Source: Balamuthia mandrillaris (taxonomy: Eukaryota; Discosea; Longamoebia; Balamuthiidae). From it: 64,000 nucleotides of DNA. Below the pieces are notes generated by a model. It had not been told where the DNA came from and did no database searches. It saw only the letters and a program-made list of their open reading frames with translations. A program made the translations under genes and the position numbers. Positions 1 to 13,719 of this stretch are shown in pieces (within the stretch, counting starts at the first letter, position 1; each line of letters begins with the position of its first letter). The stretch is from contig JAVKOQ010000185.1 of the NCBI GenBank assembly GCA_031835245.1, forward strand, positions 41,714-105,713, written 5' to 3'.

Positions 1-999
1 CCACCTCAGAAATAACAATGGCCGCTTTAAGCCGCTTGGCTGCCGCAATCATCGAATCGCCGTGGAACCGACGCTTGCCCAGTACCAACAACAGCGTAGC
101 AACTAGACCGAACGCTGCGGCTATAGTCATGGCCCAAAAAGCCGATATCTCTTGACGAATGAACGGGTCGGCCAGTACTGCGACGATGAAGCCCAGATTG
201 GTGTAAAAGTAGTACCAATCGAAAGGAGCCTCCTCGGGCACCTCGTACTGTTCGCCCAAGAGCACCCAGCCAATGGGTACCTGCATGCCATAAGCAAAAC
301 TGGCGATGGACATGGTCATAATGAATATGGCTAACAACCAGGCAGTGGTGAGGGGCAGCTCCAGAGCCGGCAGAAGAATAACAGTCATGGCTACACAGGC
401 AACTGTCCAGAGGGTTGTCAGGTACAAAAGCGAGCGAAATGTCCCCAAATAATAGTCCGTAAGCCATCCTCCCAATATTGCTGTTATCGAGTATAAAAAC
501 ATTTGCACATACATTATAATTTCACCCTTGTGATCCGGTACGCCAAACTGGTTCTTTAATACCAACGGGAGGATGGCATACAGAGCTGATATGCTTAACA
601 CTGCAGGAGTTTTTTTCGAATAAACCGTTAGTGGTTCATTTCGTTGCATTTTGTTGGTTTGGTTCGTTCGTTGTCGAGCAATTAGGACTACGTACTGGAA
701 GTCAAGTTCCAAAGCATTGTAATGACGACGGCAAAGTTGGGCAAATAAGCTTTGTACCGCCTTGCGCGAGGTATGGTCAGCCCAGCAAACGTCGGCTCCA
801 GCAACGGAGAGAAGGCGGCTGCTTCAGTACTGCGCTCGTTTGCAGCAGCTTCGACTCCAAAAGATTTGTAGGAGGATGGCAGGTCATCGTTGGCATAAAA
901 TAAAAACGGTCGGGTGCTTTCCTCGTCTTCGTTTATGGCCTGTGCGCCACGCCGCTTTCTCTCGTGTAAATCAGGGGCCGGAGGTGTTTCATATGACAT
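1..999 (-). CDS. POT/PTR-family proton-coupled peptide transporter, 3' end beyond window
   Basis: Integral membrane symporter of the SLC15/POT family, which brings di- and tripeptides or nitrate-like solutes across a membrane with protons. Exon 1 runs from the ATG at 999 down to 696 and encodes about 85 polar residues, then the first helix (AYLPNFAVVITMLWN). A short intron (695-601, GTACGT...CTGCAG) joins in phase to LSISALYAILPLVLKNQFG. The motif LGGWLTDYYLGTFRS follows, the POT signature for helices 2-3, then further hydrophobic helices (VACVAMTVILLPALELPL; FWAMTIAAAFGLVATLL). The frame stays open to base 1, so the C-terminal part lies outside the window. Transcribed away from Piezo across a 728-bp gap. 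The usual ExxER helix-1 motif is not obvious, so substrate and coupling are unsure. Family assignment is fairly firm. Confidence 0.75.
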
Positions 1000-1727
1000 T
1001 CACTGCGCAATCGAACCAGGTGTCTGCTAGCAGAGCACACGTCCATGAACAACTCGCTTTGCGACAGCTGCTGGGGGCAGAGAAAGAGGCAGCATGCTTG
1101 CTGGCCGACTTGCTGGTGTTTTCGCTCTGCGGTAAGGAGGGGCAGCCAAAGGTGCAAGGAATGCAGGGAATGCAAGGAATTATGGGGATGCAAATAATGC
1201 CTCATTTGGCAAAATGAGCCGCCGCGTGCCCTTTCTGCTGCTGCTGTCTGTTGCCGCTGTCCCCTTCCATCCTCCCAAAAAAAATAATTAATACAGCTGT
1301 GTTTGACCTTTGGCGCCAGCAAGAGAGAAGAGAGAGGCAGCGCAAGCTGTCAGTAACGCAAGCGGCCAACATGCCTCTCGTTTTGGATCAAATCGTTTGT
1401 CGGATGATATACCCTGGCATACTTTTTGCTGGTAGGAAGCGTGTCTTTGTTTTGCACGTTTGTTTGTTCTTGAACCTCGTTAACCCTGCCTCACTGCGGT
1501 CTTTTCCAAAAGCCTCTCTATTGCGGAACGATGTAATCTCCTTGATTTACTTTTTTGCTTCCTTGATTTGTTTTTTATGGATGCCTCACTGTTTGCTCAG
1601 GAGGAGGGGTACTGCTTCGTTCCTCTCACTTGTAACTGCGAGCTGCTGCCCACCCTACCCCACACCACACCACACCACACCAAACTAACTCCGTCGTTCC
1701 CTTCCGGTGTTATTCTTCCAATCAGTC
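1000..1727. other. Divergent intergenic region between transporter and Piezo
   Basis: Shared upstream region of two genes read in opposite directions. It holds a short purine-rich imperfect repeat around 1153-1195 (variants of GCAAGGAATG) and a CACAC-rich stretch near 1660-1683 shortly before the Piezo start. I see no convincing gene here. Confidence 0.5.
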
Positions 1728-2087
1728 ATGTTTTTCAAGTCGCTGGTGCTCTCCGTAATGGCTCTCTCGTTGCTGGTGACGTTGGCCCAGATCGTATTTA
1801 TTAGTGTGTTCACAACGCACGAAGGCTGGCTGGAAAAAGGCAGCTGGGTGGAGGAGCTGTGCCATCACATCGGTTTTCAGCGGTACTGGCTTGCCAACAA
1901 CTGCCGTCCTTGCTTCCAACTTTACTTACTTCGTATTCCGTTCTCGCAGGTTCAACTACTTTAGCGGTCAACTTTCTGTGCTGAACAATGTACGATACCT
2001 TTTGCCAGGTACCATCCCCCACCGTTACCCCTGCCCTCGTTACTCTCCGCTTATGGCAAACATTGTGCTGAAAGTAATATTAATGAC

Positions 2088-2129
<42 letters not shown>

Positions 2130-4088
2130 CTAGACCCCGTGGTTTTGTTAGCATCGCTGGCAATGCTCATTTCTTTCAGGTGGCTTAAAATATTGCAAGC
2201 TCCAGGTGAGCGATGATGTCCTCTTCCACTTCCTTGGTTTTGATTATTTTGTTTTGGTGGTTGTGACTGGAACTAACATAAGTGCTGTGGTCCAGAGTCA
2301 CCAGATGATACAAAGATTGTGCCAGTGCCCACATGGCAAAAATATTTAGTCCTAGTGCTCATCACGGTGGTGGGTTTGGCTATTCCATCACTTTTGAACG
2401 CTGCCTATTTATTGCTGTTTGGTGTGGCAGTTCTGTTCTTGGTGTTTGGGCGTTCCTTGGCAAATTTATTTGAAAGGTAGAACTTCTTGCACCACCTCAT
2501 TTGACGAAGCTATCCAATATTTATCGTGCTGACTATTGCTCACCTGCTGTCTGGTGACAACACCAATCCATCTAGCACGTGGCCCTTTGTATTGACCTTT
2601 GTGGTGGTCCATCTAAGTAGCTTATATATTTATCAACTTCCCTACGTCTATGAGAATACTCCTTCTGAGCTTGCTTTGCTTCTGGCGTTTTATCGTTGGT
2701 CGCAATTTTCCGACCAAGAGGAATGGAGAGAGTTGTGGCCTGTGCTAGTTAGCGCGGTCACCTCATTGCTTCTGTTTATTATGGTTACATCATTACTCTC
2801 TCGCCTTTTTCGCTGATAACTCACCCTTCTTCCAGCTGTGTGAAGTTTCTATGGTTAACAGTTTGTGCCGCCAGAAGAAGCGCCATTCAATGTCAGCCTC
2901 ACAAGGAGCTTTACAAACAGACCAAAGCGATATCTTTGAGTGGTGGAGCCGTGGATCTCCGTACGTAGCTCCTATTTTTATCCATCGGATATTGCTGTCA
3001 TATCAACGAGCGCGCTAATGTTTTCTGATGACCAAACAGAAGCACACAGGAAGCTTTTTACACTCGATCTTTACACCAAAGCAAGCTCTTATTAACTAAA
3101 TTCCTTGCTAATCATGGCTGGCGGGTTAGTGCACCACTACTCTATTTGCAACTCGTTACCTTCATCATGATGCTCATAGAGCGAATGTCCTGTATTTTAT
3201 TATTCTGGTGTGAAGGTGATAATAGCAGGCTGCCTGATCGTCAGTATTCTTGATCTATCTCTTTTGTCCTTGCCACTTCTTTTGGTAGCCTGTTTAGGAG
3301 TACTTATTAGCCATCACAGTGCTGCTCGCACCACGCTCCCTATTCTAGTTTACGTTATGTTTCTCACCGCTGTCCGCTACTTCTATAATATTCCATTTGG
3401 CTTCATCACGGTACATAGCCCGCGCGTTTTGTTCATTGACTCTGTATCATCCAATCAAAAGTTCTGAACCATAAAACTAGGAATCCAAAGATACACATGC
3501 CTCTGTGCTTCGGAATATTGGACTTGTTATTTACAAGCCTGCCTTTTTTTATATTGGCATGCAAAGCATGCTCTGCGTCCTACTGGCACTCTATTGTACA
3601 CCACTTCTCTTCTTCCACTCTTTATCTTTCTTGCTTATATTGTGCTCATCATGACGATGAAATTGTGGTGGCTGTCTGTTGCTACAGTCAACTTTTACAG
3701 AGCTTATCGAATCTACCAAGCCACCATGGCGATGCAGCAAGAGAACGAATATAACATCTTTGAGAAAGAGGAAACTACATCCTCAAAACTTAAAAACGCA
3801 AAAGAAGGGTCCAGCGAAGAGCCGACTACTTCAACTGATGCTGGCGACAAATACAACGAACCTACATCTGCTAGGCCACTCGCGCACCGAGCCTCTAACC
3901 TTTATAATAACATGTGGAAAGCCATAAAAGCTGTGGTGGAAGTGTTATGGAAGATCCTTTTACGCGAGTCCTATAAGCTCGCCTTGGCTGGCCTATGGGT
4001 GTGTTCTTTGACATCGATCAACCTACTAAATGCTGGATACTGTACGTACAAAATTCCTCCGTTATTGGCCAAGTATTACAATATCTCA

Positions 4089-4126
<38 letters not shown>

Positions 4127-7100
4127 GTACAAAGTGTTATTTTTCCTTGTGTTTATCCTCTCGCATCAAATCGCTATGAAGGCCTGGTCATTACTAGTTA
4201 TCTATACTGAAGGGGTGATTGTGACCCTTTATGTCTGGCAACTTACCTGGACAGAGAAGTACGAGGGTTATACTACAAAGCTGATCGGTAAGCTCCTTGC
4301 AAATGTTCTCCTGCGTCTTGTGTACTCTGTAGTACTCCCTGTCCTTAGCTTAAAACTGAAATTTGCCTATTGTTGGGTTCCCTTAGGCCTTGAGCATTTT
4401 GACAAAGCTGAACGAGGACTGTTTTGGCACCTCATAATTCTACTTTTCTCTGTCGTGCAGTACGAGGTCAATCAGCTTAGCAAACACCAGCGTTTATTAG
4501 CCAAGCACATAGGTTTGTGCGTCTTCTTGTATTGCATGAACAGTTCTAAGATTACCCGCTGTAACACACTGTCTTTTATCCAATACAGCAGAAGAACCAA
4601 CCCTCGCCGAGGAATTGGAAGCTAATCTTCATCCTGTTTTAAAACAGGTCCTACAACTCATTTCCGATGCATACTTTCACTACGGCCTTGCCATGACTTA
4701 TCTTATTCTCTTACTTGTGAGCTTGCTTACTCCTACTAATGTGATGAATCTTGTGTACGTGCTTCCTCCCATCCTGCTGTCTATTCCAATTTTTTTTTTC
4801 AACGTTGTTTGTTCCTTGGATGTTTCTGCTTGCACTTACAAGCTTATTGGTGTAATACAGCTATCTCTTTTTCCTGTTCATTTGCTTCTTAATTCATCTA
4901 TTATTCTCCCATCCGACCAAACATGTGCGGAGGCTATGGTCTTTCCAAGTATCATTCGCAGCCGTTTTGTTGGCACTGCGCTATGCTTATCAATTTGACC
5001 AGCTTAGTGAATTGGTTGAGAAGCTGCAACCAACCTATAAGGAAGGAGTTGATGTTAGCCTCTCTGATGTTGGGTTACAAAAGTTTCCAGTTTCAAGGCT
5101 CTTTTTTGACATCCTACCAAATGCAGTAGGTACGCAATCTACCTTCATGCTGCTCTGTGGTGCTAAACAAAGCCATCTTCGGTCCTCTATTGCCATATTG
5201 CAACTGACTAACCTTATTGCATACAATACTACCTCTTCAAGTGCTGGTGGCCTCTGTAGCGCAATTACGCTCGTTTTATGGTCGACAAGCCGCTAAGGTA
5301 AGATGCATCGCTACCATGCCTAATGTAAACCATTGGTTTTAACTTTATCTTGAATTACGGTATGGTTCACCCACAGAAAGCGGCATTCGAGGAACTAAAA
5401 GCTGCCGGGCGCTACGTTAAAAATGCAAACGAAGATTCCTACGAAGAATCTGGGTGGTTGAAGCAAAAATGGGCCGCGTTGCAACACCTAATTATCCGTT
5501 GCTTGGTGCTGCATAGCTGTCACGTTGCCTGCTTTGTTGCGCTGTTTGTGGGCCTAAGCCACATCTGTGCTCTGAATTTGGTGTACCTTAGTGTTGGGCT
5601 AGTGTTCATGTACCTTGGCAGATATGCCGATTGGCTAGCGTTTCCTGTGATGCTGTTTTCTCAGGTTTCTTCCACCCTTTCCCTCTGAAAGTAAAATTTG
5701 TGGTACTCACCTCATACCTCCTTTTACCTGCCCGCAATACAACACATTTCTTTTCAGGCCTTTGTGATGGCGCAACAAATTTGGTACTTCGAGACCTGGG
5801 GAGGTTTGGCCAACGATAACGCTGCCTGGATTGGCTTTGACCGTTCACGCAATCGTTCAACAGTAGTACTTGGACCAATGTTTGTGATGCTGGCCATGTT
5901 GCTACAGCGTTACTCCTACCGCTGGGAAACTCTGGTAATAATGATTTATTACAGCCAACCTATTTTCTCCTGTCCGTGTGTGTATTTGTTTTTTATTCCT
6001 GCTTTCTTGACTAATTTATATTTATATCACCCAGCTGCGAGCTGCTGACACCAGAAAAGGTTACTTATTATTCCCTACTACGCCAGTAGCTAAGCCTGTT
6101 TCGGGCATCCACCTCGATGATGATGACGATAACGACGAGGAAGAAGACGTTTGTTCTCAAGAACAGAGAAAGCTTACTTGGAGCGCTTTGTTGAACGCCA
6201 CAAAATGGCACATCAACAATCTGGTAACCCTTCATGGCTACTATTTATTTGCTGTGGTACTCCTCTTCACTGCTGTGATACGCGTTGACTGTTTCAGTAT
6301 TTTGCTTTTTCTGCTTCTGGTAATCTGAACAAATGCTCTCGAATGGAAAGATCTTTCTTGTATTGTTTTTATTTACTTTCTTTTTTGCAGGGGGCATGCA
6401 TTGCTGTGAACCACGCAAAACTCCGCAAGGGTACATACGTTTAGCCTAATTAATCCCTAGCAGTACTCATGCACTAACTTAATGTTCTATTATTGAAAAT
6501 AAGGACTGTGGTTACTTGTGGTTTTGTTGACGATATTGTTGGTAGCTGAATATGTTTGCATGTTACAGGTAGCTCATTATCGGCATCTATAATCTTGCTT
6601 GGTTTTTTTAATTGTTAAAACTGTTTCCCTTTCTGATCTACTCTCTACCTCATTCGCTTTTGCAGTTACCACCTTTCTTAGGTATGCAGTTCTCTTCCTT
6701 CCATACTCTTTGCATTATGTACTAATAATACGTTGACGTTTTACGTGAATCTTGCTTTTTAATCAGGTATCAGCTGGCCATGGCATCATTTATCGGTTCA
6801 GGAACAACGGTGGCTTGCTTTTGATCGCGAATCCAGCTACTTGTTAGCACGTAAGAATACCTTACATTTCCCAATCTGATTAATTTGCTAATGCTTCAAA
6901 TAACCCAGTGGACTATCTACTCTTGTTTCTGTCTTATCGATTGACATTCATCACGGAACCTACCACCAAACCTATCCCCTTCCCTGTCACTGACTATGAC
7001 TTCACTGAAAAACCTAGGTTTGTTACTGTTTGCCTAGATGCTACATTTTTATTATTCTCACAACTGTTGCTTTGCCTTGCAGAAGGTGGCATGACCAATT

Positions 7101-9854
7101 GAAGCTACTCTTCTTTCGTTACTCAATGAAAGCTATATTGGTCTTTGTCTTTGTTACGGGCACGGCCCAAGAAGACTTGCTTTCACTTGGCTATATGGCA
7201 CTCTCTTTGTACTTCCTTTATCGTGGTGACGCGTTGTTGGTAAATCGCAACAAGTCCTGGCGCTTGCTGAGGGGTTTCAATTTTATCGTAATTTTGCTCA
7301 AGGTCGATCCCTCGTCTCCTTCGATTATTATGTTATGTTGCTCATCCTCTTCCTTCCTGTTATTGGGAACAGCTTATATATATTGCCCCTTGGATCCCGG
7401 ATGAGGACCTCCCCCAATCATATCAAAATGTACGTATGTTTGGTTGTCGCCTATTCTAGCTGATGACTGACCAGTTGTTTTTGTTTTTATTTTTTTGCCT
7501 GCTGTGGTTGTGCCTAACTTTCTCATTCCTCCTTTCTCTTTTCCCCTAAACCTTTTTTAATTTCTTGATATCCAGATCCTTGGCCTTCACAAGCTAGTTC
7601 CTTCAACTGTCTTTAATTCTCAGGAGGGTCTTATCTTTGATGTAATTATTTTCATCATGGTATCTCTTCAAAAGCTGGTGGGTAACATTCGATTCGTTTT
7701 GTGGCTTAGCTCAACATCCTTTCGGAAGTAATCCTCACATTTCACTTATTGTATACCAGGCATTCGACCGACCAGAGGTTTCTTTTGTTTTACAGTTCAT
7801 AAAACGACATGAAGAATTCGAAAGGATAAGAGCTAATATTACTGAGGAGGTAGAAGAGGAAGAGAATCAAAAACAACTGGCGAAAATTCAAGCTGAACAA
7901 GCTGAAACGAAGAAGCGTCTGGAAAAGTGTGCGTACGCGAAAATTCTACTTTCCAGGGCACTGTATCAATGCTAACTAACATTTTGACGCATAAATGTTC
8001 CAGTGAAGAGGGCGCGACTACGTGGTAAACCTTTAACTGTATTGGAAGAAGAAAAAGAGGAAAGCGTATCGGAGGATGTGCAAACCGACGCAAACATGAG
8101 CTGGTGGCACATACAAGAACGAGAACGCAAGATACGAATGGGAGAAATATTACCAGATGAAAAGCTCTCCAACCGGCGACTCCTGCTGCAAGAAGAAGTT
8201 GATCAAGAGAAAGAAAAGAAAAACCTGAAAGTGAGCTTTAAAAAATGGCTTCGTACCATGAAGCGACAAGGCCGCCGTTGGGTATTGAAAGCAGTAGATC
8301 TTTTCATCAACCTTCTTCACTACATTACCGAAGAGCATCTTGCGCGCGGTACGCTCCTCTTATTCTACTCTGTTAGATGTCAAATCTAGAAAAAGGGATC
8401 ATGGTCTCACCTCCTTATTTACCCTCCACAGCTGTTGAGCAGAAAATGCACGAAAGAGGCCTCTATGAAAATAGCAGTGACCGCCAGCAATTTAACCAAG
8501 AAAATGCTACTCCCTATCCTGACCTCAACAACGAAATTGAACCCAACCAAACATCCCACGCAAATACCCACTCTGAATCAATCGACTTGCAACTACTCAA
8601 TTTTGATTCCGCTCCATCTACACCTTCTTCAAGGAGAGTTGGTCGTACTCTCGACTATTCCTCCGACGAGCAGGGTGCCGGGTCTCCAGAAGATGGAGAC
8701 GAAGCTGATGAAGAGGATACAGATGAGGATGAAGATGACGAAGATGAAGACGAAGATGACGATGAAGATTACGATGGTGATGAAGCGGAAAAAGTAGATA
8801 GAGATTTCCGCAGGAGGTGGCGAGTGGTTCGACGTGGACTTTGGAAATCTCTTTTCCATAATACTCACATTCTTTGTTATCTTCTTATGGTCATCAACCA
8901 TACCAGCAACGCTAGTGCTATATCTGTATTTTTCCCTATTTCTTTGTTCATCTATGCCGCTCTGGAATACCCACGCCCGGTCAAAGTATGTTATTTGCTG
9001 TTTTGCTTTGCTCCTAGCCATCTTAATATTGGGGTTATACTGACTATTTTCGTTGTATCTCCACTATCCTCTATTGCAATAACGATCCTAAGCATTATTG
9101 GAACGTTATCCTGATCTACGTCAATTGTGTGCTTTTCGTCAAGTTTTTCTTTCAGATTTCCGCCTTTTGCATTTGTTACACGGCTGATGGAGAGCATTAT
9201 GGTAGCGTTGTACTCCTTCTGTGTCTTTCTTTCTCTATTAGGCCGCTGACACTGTTATCATCCGTCACATCTTTGTTGTTTCATAACTGCCTGTTTTAAA
9301 GATGTGCACCCACATTGCGCAGACACCCATGAGTGTGGCGTTCCGCAGCAGAGAGATGAGCGTCTCGGCACTCCTCATTTATTGGGACTCTACAAGATAT
9401 CACACTTCTTCCTTCTAGGGGTGTTTTGGGATCTTGCTCTACTTTTAGCAGTATTGTGGCACCGTTACCTGCTCAAGATGAAGGTTTGTTGTTCCTGACA
9501 TCATTGTACTGTAAAGCCCCATCGTTCTTCCTGCTAAAATAGAATCTCCTGCCTATTTATAGGGACGGTGGGACCTAGTCCCCAACAAAGAAAAGGAATT
9601 GGAGGAACTGACCACCAGTCGTGTGCAGTGGAGAGAATGGTTAAAGAATGTCCATAGCCGGAGCGCACAAAATCGCCTTTCATGCTATTTACAAACTACA
9701 AATCTAGACAGTCTTTCTGGAAAGCAAGAGCTGCCTTTGCACCTACAGCATGCAGATGAAAAGGATGAGGATGAAATAGCTACAGAGAAAGAACGTGATG
9801 AAAGTGACAACCAAGAAGACACAACTAAGAAAAGAAAGGTCGAGCAGGGGTTTG

Positions 9855-9890
<36 letters not shown>

Positions 9891-12664
9891 TCCTCCCTCC
9901 CTCTCCTCTCCCCTTTCCTCTCACATCTGCACACAAAAAAGGACCTTTGTGCAGTTGGCTCGTAAGAAAACCCAAAATATGATAAATCAAGGGAAACGCA
10001 TCGGACGACAGGTGTTCATCTACTTTAAGTACTTGTTCTCAATGGCAAGTGCTTCCAAGGACTATTACACCCAAATATTTCTTCTTCGTATGGCTCTCCT
10101 TTCTATTACGCTGAGCAAATGGACTCTAATACCAACTCTTTTGATGCAGAGCTGCTGTCCTTTTTTTACCTAGTCGTTTTCCAGAGCGACTTTACTGGTA
10201 TTGGGAGCAATGACGTGATCGAGGCAAGTGCCAACTTCTGACTGCATCTTGAAATGCCTTTCTGATTGACTTCCTCAACAGATAGTTTCACAAAACCGAG
10301 TGCCAAGGAGTTATGTGATACTACTCATTTGCCAATTTGTGCTGATTGTTCTGGAGCGGGTCATTTATCTCTACCAAGCCCTCCCGGCAAAGATCGCCTT
10401 GCAATATGTCTTGGTGTTGCTTTATCACATTGGTAAGGATGGACCGGCTTTGACTTTAGCTTATTTTCTACTCACCCTTTTGCGGCAGGTCTTTTTTTCA
10501 TTCTGCCACGCTACAACGACAAACCATTCAAGGATTCGTCTACACTCATTGTCTTTTATTTGCTACAGTGCATTTACTTTTACGTATCCTCCCTTCAGGT
10601 TGGTGCCTACGCTCTTACGAGATTCATTGCGCTTTTCCATACCTCATTTTTCTTTTTCTTTGGTTAATTTTCTTTTGTTATTGCATTTTCTCTGCTTCTT
10701 AAATACTCCAATATTCCTTCGTATGCTAGATTCGCTTCGGTTTCCCTCTGTTCATGACAGGCCGGTTTTTAACAAATTCTCAGGATCCCTCAGCGCTTAG
10801 ACGATGGATATGTATGCTCTTTCTATCACCTTTCCTCTTTATCCTCCTTTGTTGTACCTCTTTATTCTAAGGAATCGTTCTCACTTTCTTATTCAAAGTC
10901 ATGGGGTACCGTGCTATTCCTTTCGTTTATGAGCTTCGCACCATATTGGATTGGTCAATGCATACCACTAGTCTGGAGTTTTTCGAGTGGCTGAAGTTGG
11001 AAGACTTGTACTCACAGCTCTTCCTTGTGAAATGCCGTATCCTTTTTTTTTGTTTAGTTTTGTTTTTGTTCTATATTGTTTCCTTGCAACCAATTCATCT
11101 TCTCCATTGTTTCATCCTTAACTGACAAAAACAAGGCATCGCTGACAGAGAAAGAAGTACGAGAAGGTTTGGACAAAAGCAGTCTCGTACTATCAAGATT
11201 TTCCTAGGTATGTATCCACAATGCGTCTGCAACGTACATGCGTGCTGATGTGTATGATAGGTATTGGCTTGTTTCTTCTGTTATGTGCTGTAATATGGTT
11301 TCCCCTTGTCCTTCTCGCAAGTGGTAATCCTGGAAGTTCAGTAAACCAAGTTCTGGAAGCACGTATATCAGTGGGTATGTTTTTGTGGCTCTACTTGAAG
11401 TCATGTAGAGTTAAAATGACTAACTTCTATTTGCAGGCATTCGTGGTTGGGAAGACTTTTTCAGTTCCTACCAGACCCAAAATATTAGTTATGCCTCTTC
11501 TTCGGAATTCGCACAAATTCGGGATATGTTCGGTGGCAATATTCTTCCTGATGAACGTCCGCTTACCCAAATAATTCGAATGCAAAACGTGCGCATCATT
11601 TTCTTTCGTCTTTTCTGGCTTTTTTCTTCGTTCTTACGTAGTTTGCTCTTTCATTCTCCATTTTGTATACGTTCACACAGTATTCAGAAGAATATTGGGA
11701 TATAAGCGAGCTGAGCTTCGCTAATCTTAAATCAACCCTGATGGACCCACAAGCGTCAGTGAACCTTCAATTCCAATACAGTTTCACCAGGTATTAAACT
11801 CTTCACCCACTTATTTGTTCACAAAGTTTGTAAAGTGCTGATAAATTGCTTCACTAGGCCCGAGCCAGAGGACAATCCTACAATTGTAGGATTTATAACA
11901 AAGCAACTTACTGAACCAATGAAGCAAGTCCTGTTTTCCATGCTTGACTCTAACGAAACGGGAAGAACCAGTCTTTATATTCCTTCTTTCTTTCCACCGC
12001 TCTACCGCGTTCCGTTATTCAAAGCTATCACGTACGTGCCTTATTGTTTGGTGATTGAGTTGTTACTTACCTACCTCGCTATGTGATATTACCTACTGCG
12101 TACAGATTGCCTTCAAGCGACCGCGTTGATATCAATCTGATTTTAGAGCGCTCGTTACAGGAGAACAAGGTGGTGGAACCAAATGGGACGGAGGTTGTTG
12201 TGCGCACAATAGACTTGATGTGGTATGTTGAACAGATTATAGACAATGATAAGCTTTTCCAGAACCACACCGGTCCCGAGCTGGTGACCATCTCCGTGGA
12301 GGCTCCCAAAGATGCCATTACCAGAACCATCACCAGCAGCGGAATTGTTGGCCTTTGTACGTATCTACGTTATGTTTAGTACAAACACGCTGACCCTAAC
12401 TTCTCTTTTGCCTCCTCAGATGTGGGTGTTGTTTTTGCCATAGGCCGTTTCCTACGTGTCTACGTGACAGGGCTGGTCCAAAAAATCATCTATGAGGACA
12501 TGCCTAATGTGGATGCACTACTGCGTCTTTGCGACGACCTTTTCATTGCGCGCCGGTATGGCAACCTAGTGCTTGAGGAAGAGCTCTATCGCGAACTGAT
12601 AGAACTTTATCGCTCCCCACAGCGGTTGATCGAGGCCACTCGTAAAAAACCCAAGATGGAATGA
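1728..12664 (+). CDS. Piezo mechanosensitive cation channel
   Basis: Pore-forming mechanically gated channel of the plasma membrane or endomembranes. The gene has roughly 35-40 exons (my count) separated by introns of about 50-150 bp. The start ATG opens a signal-anchor-like helix (MFFKSLVLSVMALSLLVTL), and the first junction joins FQR to FNYFSGQL in phase. Dozens of hydrophobic segments follow, broken by charged loops (acidic loop around 8640-8790). The C-terminal part is diagnostic: an extracellular cap-like region (about 11290-12340: WFPLVLLASGNPGSS, IRGWEDFF, then two beta-rich exons), the inner pore helix (VGVVFAIGRFLRVYVTGLVQ), then a cytosolic tail with LCDDLFIARR and LIELYRSPQRLIEATR, which matches the end of animal and plant Piezos. 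Estimated length about 2,300-2,600 residues, usual for the family. Several introns carry (CT)n tracts. Exact exon borders in the middle are unverified. Confidence 0.93.
2092..2127 (+). repeat. (CT)n tract directly before a Piezo splice acceptor
   Basis: Pure CT repeat on the coding strand running straight into CCCCTAG at the 3' end of a Piezo intron, so it serves as the polypyrimidine tract. Confidence 0.9.
4091..4126 (+). repeat. (CT)n tract in a Piezo intron
   Basis: CT dinucleotide repeat on the coding strand, followed by T-rich sequence and then the probable acceptor before AWSLLVIYTEG. Confidence 0.85.
9858..9888 (+). repeat. (CT)n tract in a Piezo intron
   Basis: Coding-strand CT repeat that runs on as a C/T-rich stretch to about 9930, within the intron after the acidic/basic segment ending KKRKVEQG. 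Confidence 0.85.
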
Positions 12665-12928
12665 TTTCCCTTCCTTTAACACCGACAAGCACATCACCCC
12701 ACGTTTGTTGTTTTGTCCCATTTCGCTGTTTTTATAAGCCTCCTTTCCTTGGCTTTTGTTAAATCCTTTTTTTTTTCCTTCTTTCTTTTTATGCACCTTG
12801 TTTTTTCTACATTCCAAACAATTATTGGTAGACAAAGTTGGACTCTGGCCATACTTGTGTTGCAAGTAGAGTCTATTCCACTGGTGCCGCTTGTTTCCTC
12901 GCGAGCGCACCACTAGCAATAGAACACA
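12665..12928. other. Short convergent gap between Piezo and EctC
   Basis: 264 bp between two stop codons facing each other; it must hold both 3' UTRs. T-rich on the + strand at 12760-12800. No gene seen. Confidence 0.6.
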
Positions 12929-13719
12929 CTAGTAGCGAGGTATGCCATCTTCACCAATCACTGGGAACATGCCATCTTCATTTTGTTCCTCTCGTCCGTC
13001 GCATGGAGGATTAAATGCACTTAAAGGCAAAACCAACATGGAGGAGATGAAAGATTTAGTTCAACAACGCTAGGCGGATACGTTAAAGTACTGACCATAC
13101 GACATGCATGGGGCCTTTGTTGCCACCACGAAGGTAATGCTTTTCGTGGGCGTCAAGACCTGTCACTGGTCAGCTGGTCTAGAAAGGGAAGGGTTGAACG
13201 AACAGCCAACGTACCATAGCACACCCCAGGGAACAGTTTGTACACCTTACCTTGGCCTTCCTGCCCTTTCCCATTCACAATTTCAATTTCTCCTTCACCC
13301 TTGGTTACAAAGACAGCCTCTACATGGTTTTTACCAAATGTACATGGAAGTGTCTGAGTTGGAACTGCATAGTTAGACTGAGAGATATCCAAGGCAATTG
13401 AAGAGAAAGTGCGTACTTGGGTAAATGACAGTTTCATGGAAAGAAAAGCCCAAACCATCCTTCCTAAGCAAATATCTTCTACTTTCGCATGTTCCACTCG
13501 GCATCTTTCGCACCATGTCCATCTGCGTTACATTTGACGTGACAAGAGTCAGTTATCAAAAGGTACAAAAGGAGGAGCCCGTCCACTCACTTTCTTTATG
13601 TCCTCAAATGTACGATAGATAAAGCGAGGGGCCGGAGTTGCGTGGTAGCATCTTCCCACGGTAGGGCGCAGCGCAAGAGTGGCCCTCTTTGGTGCCAGCG
13701 AAAACACGTTTTTGAGCAT
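12929..13719 (-). CDS. ectC: L-ectoine synthase (EctC), cupin fold, probably organelle-targeted
   Basis: Ring-closing enzyme that turns N-gamma-acetyl-diaminobutyrate into the compatible solute ectoine. Five exons on the minus strand (13719-13591, 13522-13417, 13364-13215, 13159-13096, 13019-12929) join in phase to 179 residues; the final 5' splice site is GTCAGT. After a basic, acid-poor leader of about 32 residues (MLKNVFSLAPKRATLALR...), which looks like a mitochondrial transit peptide, the EctC body starts at FIYRTFEDIKK. It continues with SRRYLLRKDGLGFSFHETV, KNHVEAVFVTKGEGEIEI, GKVYKLFPGVCYG, LDAHEKHYLRGG and CAFNPPCDGRE. Residues matching the EctC metal ligands are all present: Glu in HVEAV, Tyr in VCYG, His in EKHY. 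Bacterial EctC is about 130 residues, so only the leader and a longer tail are extra. No ectA, ectB or ectD is seen nearby. Introns argue against bacterial contamination. Confidence 0.85.
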
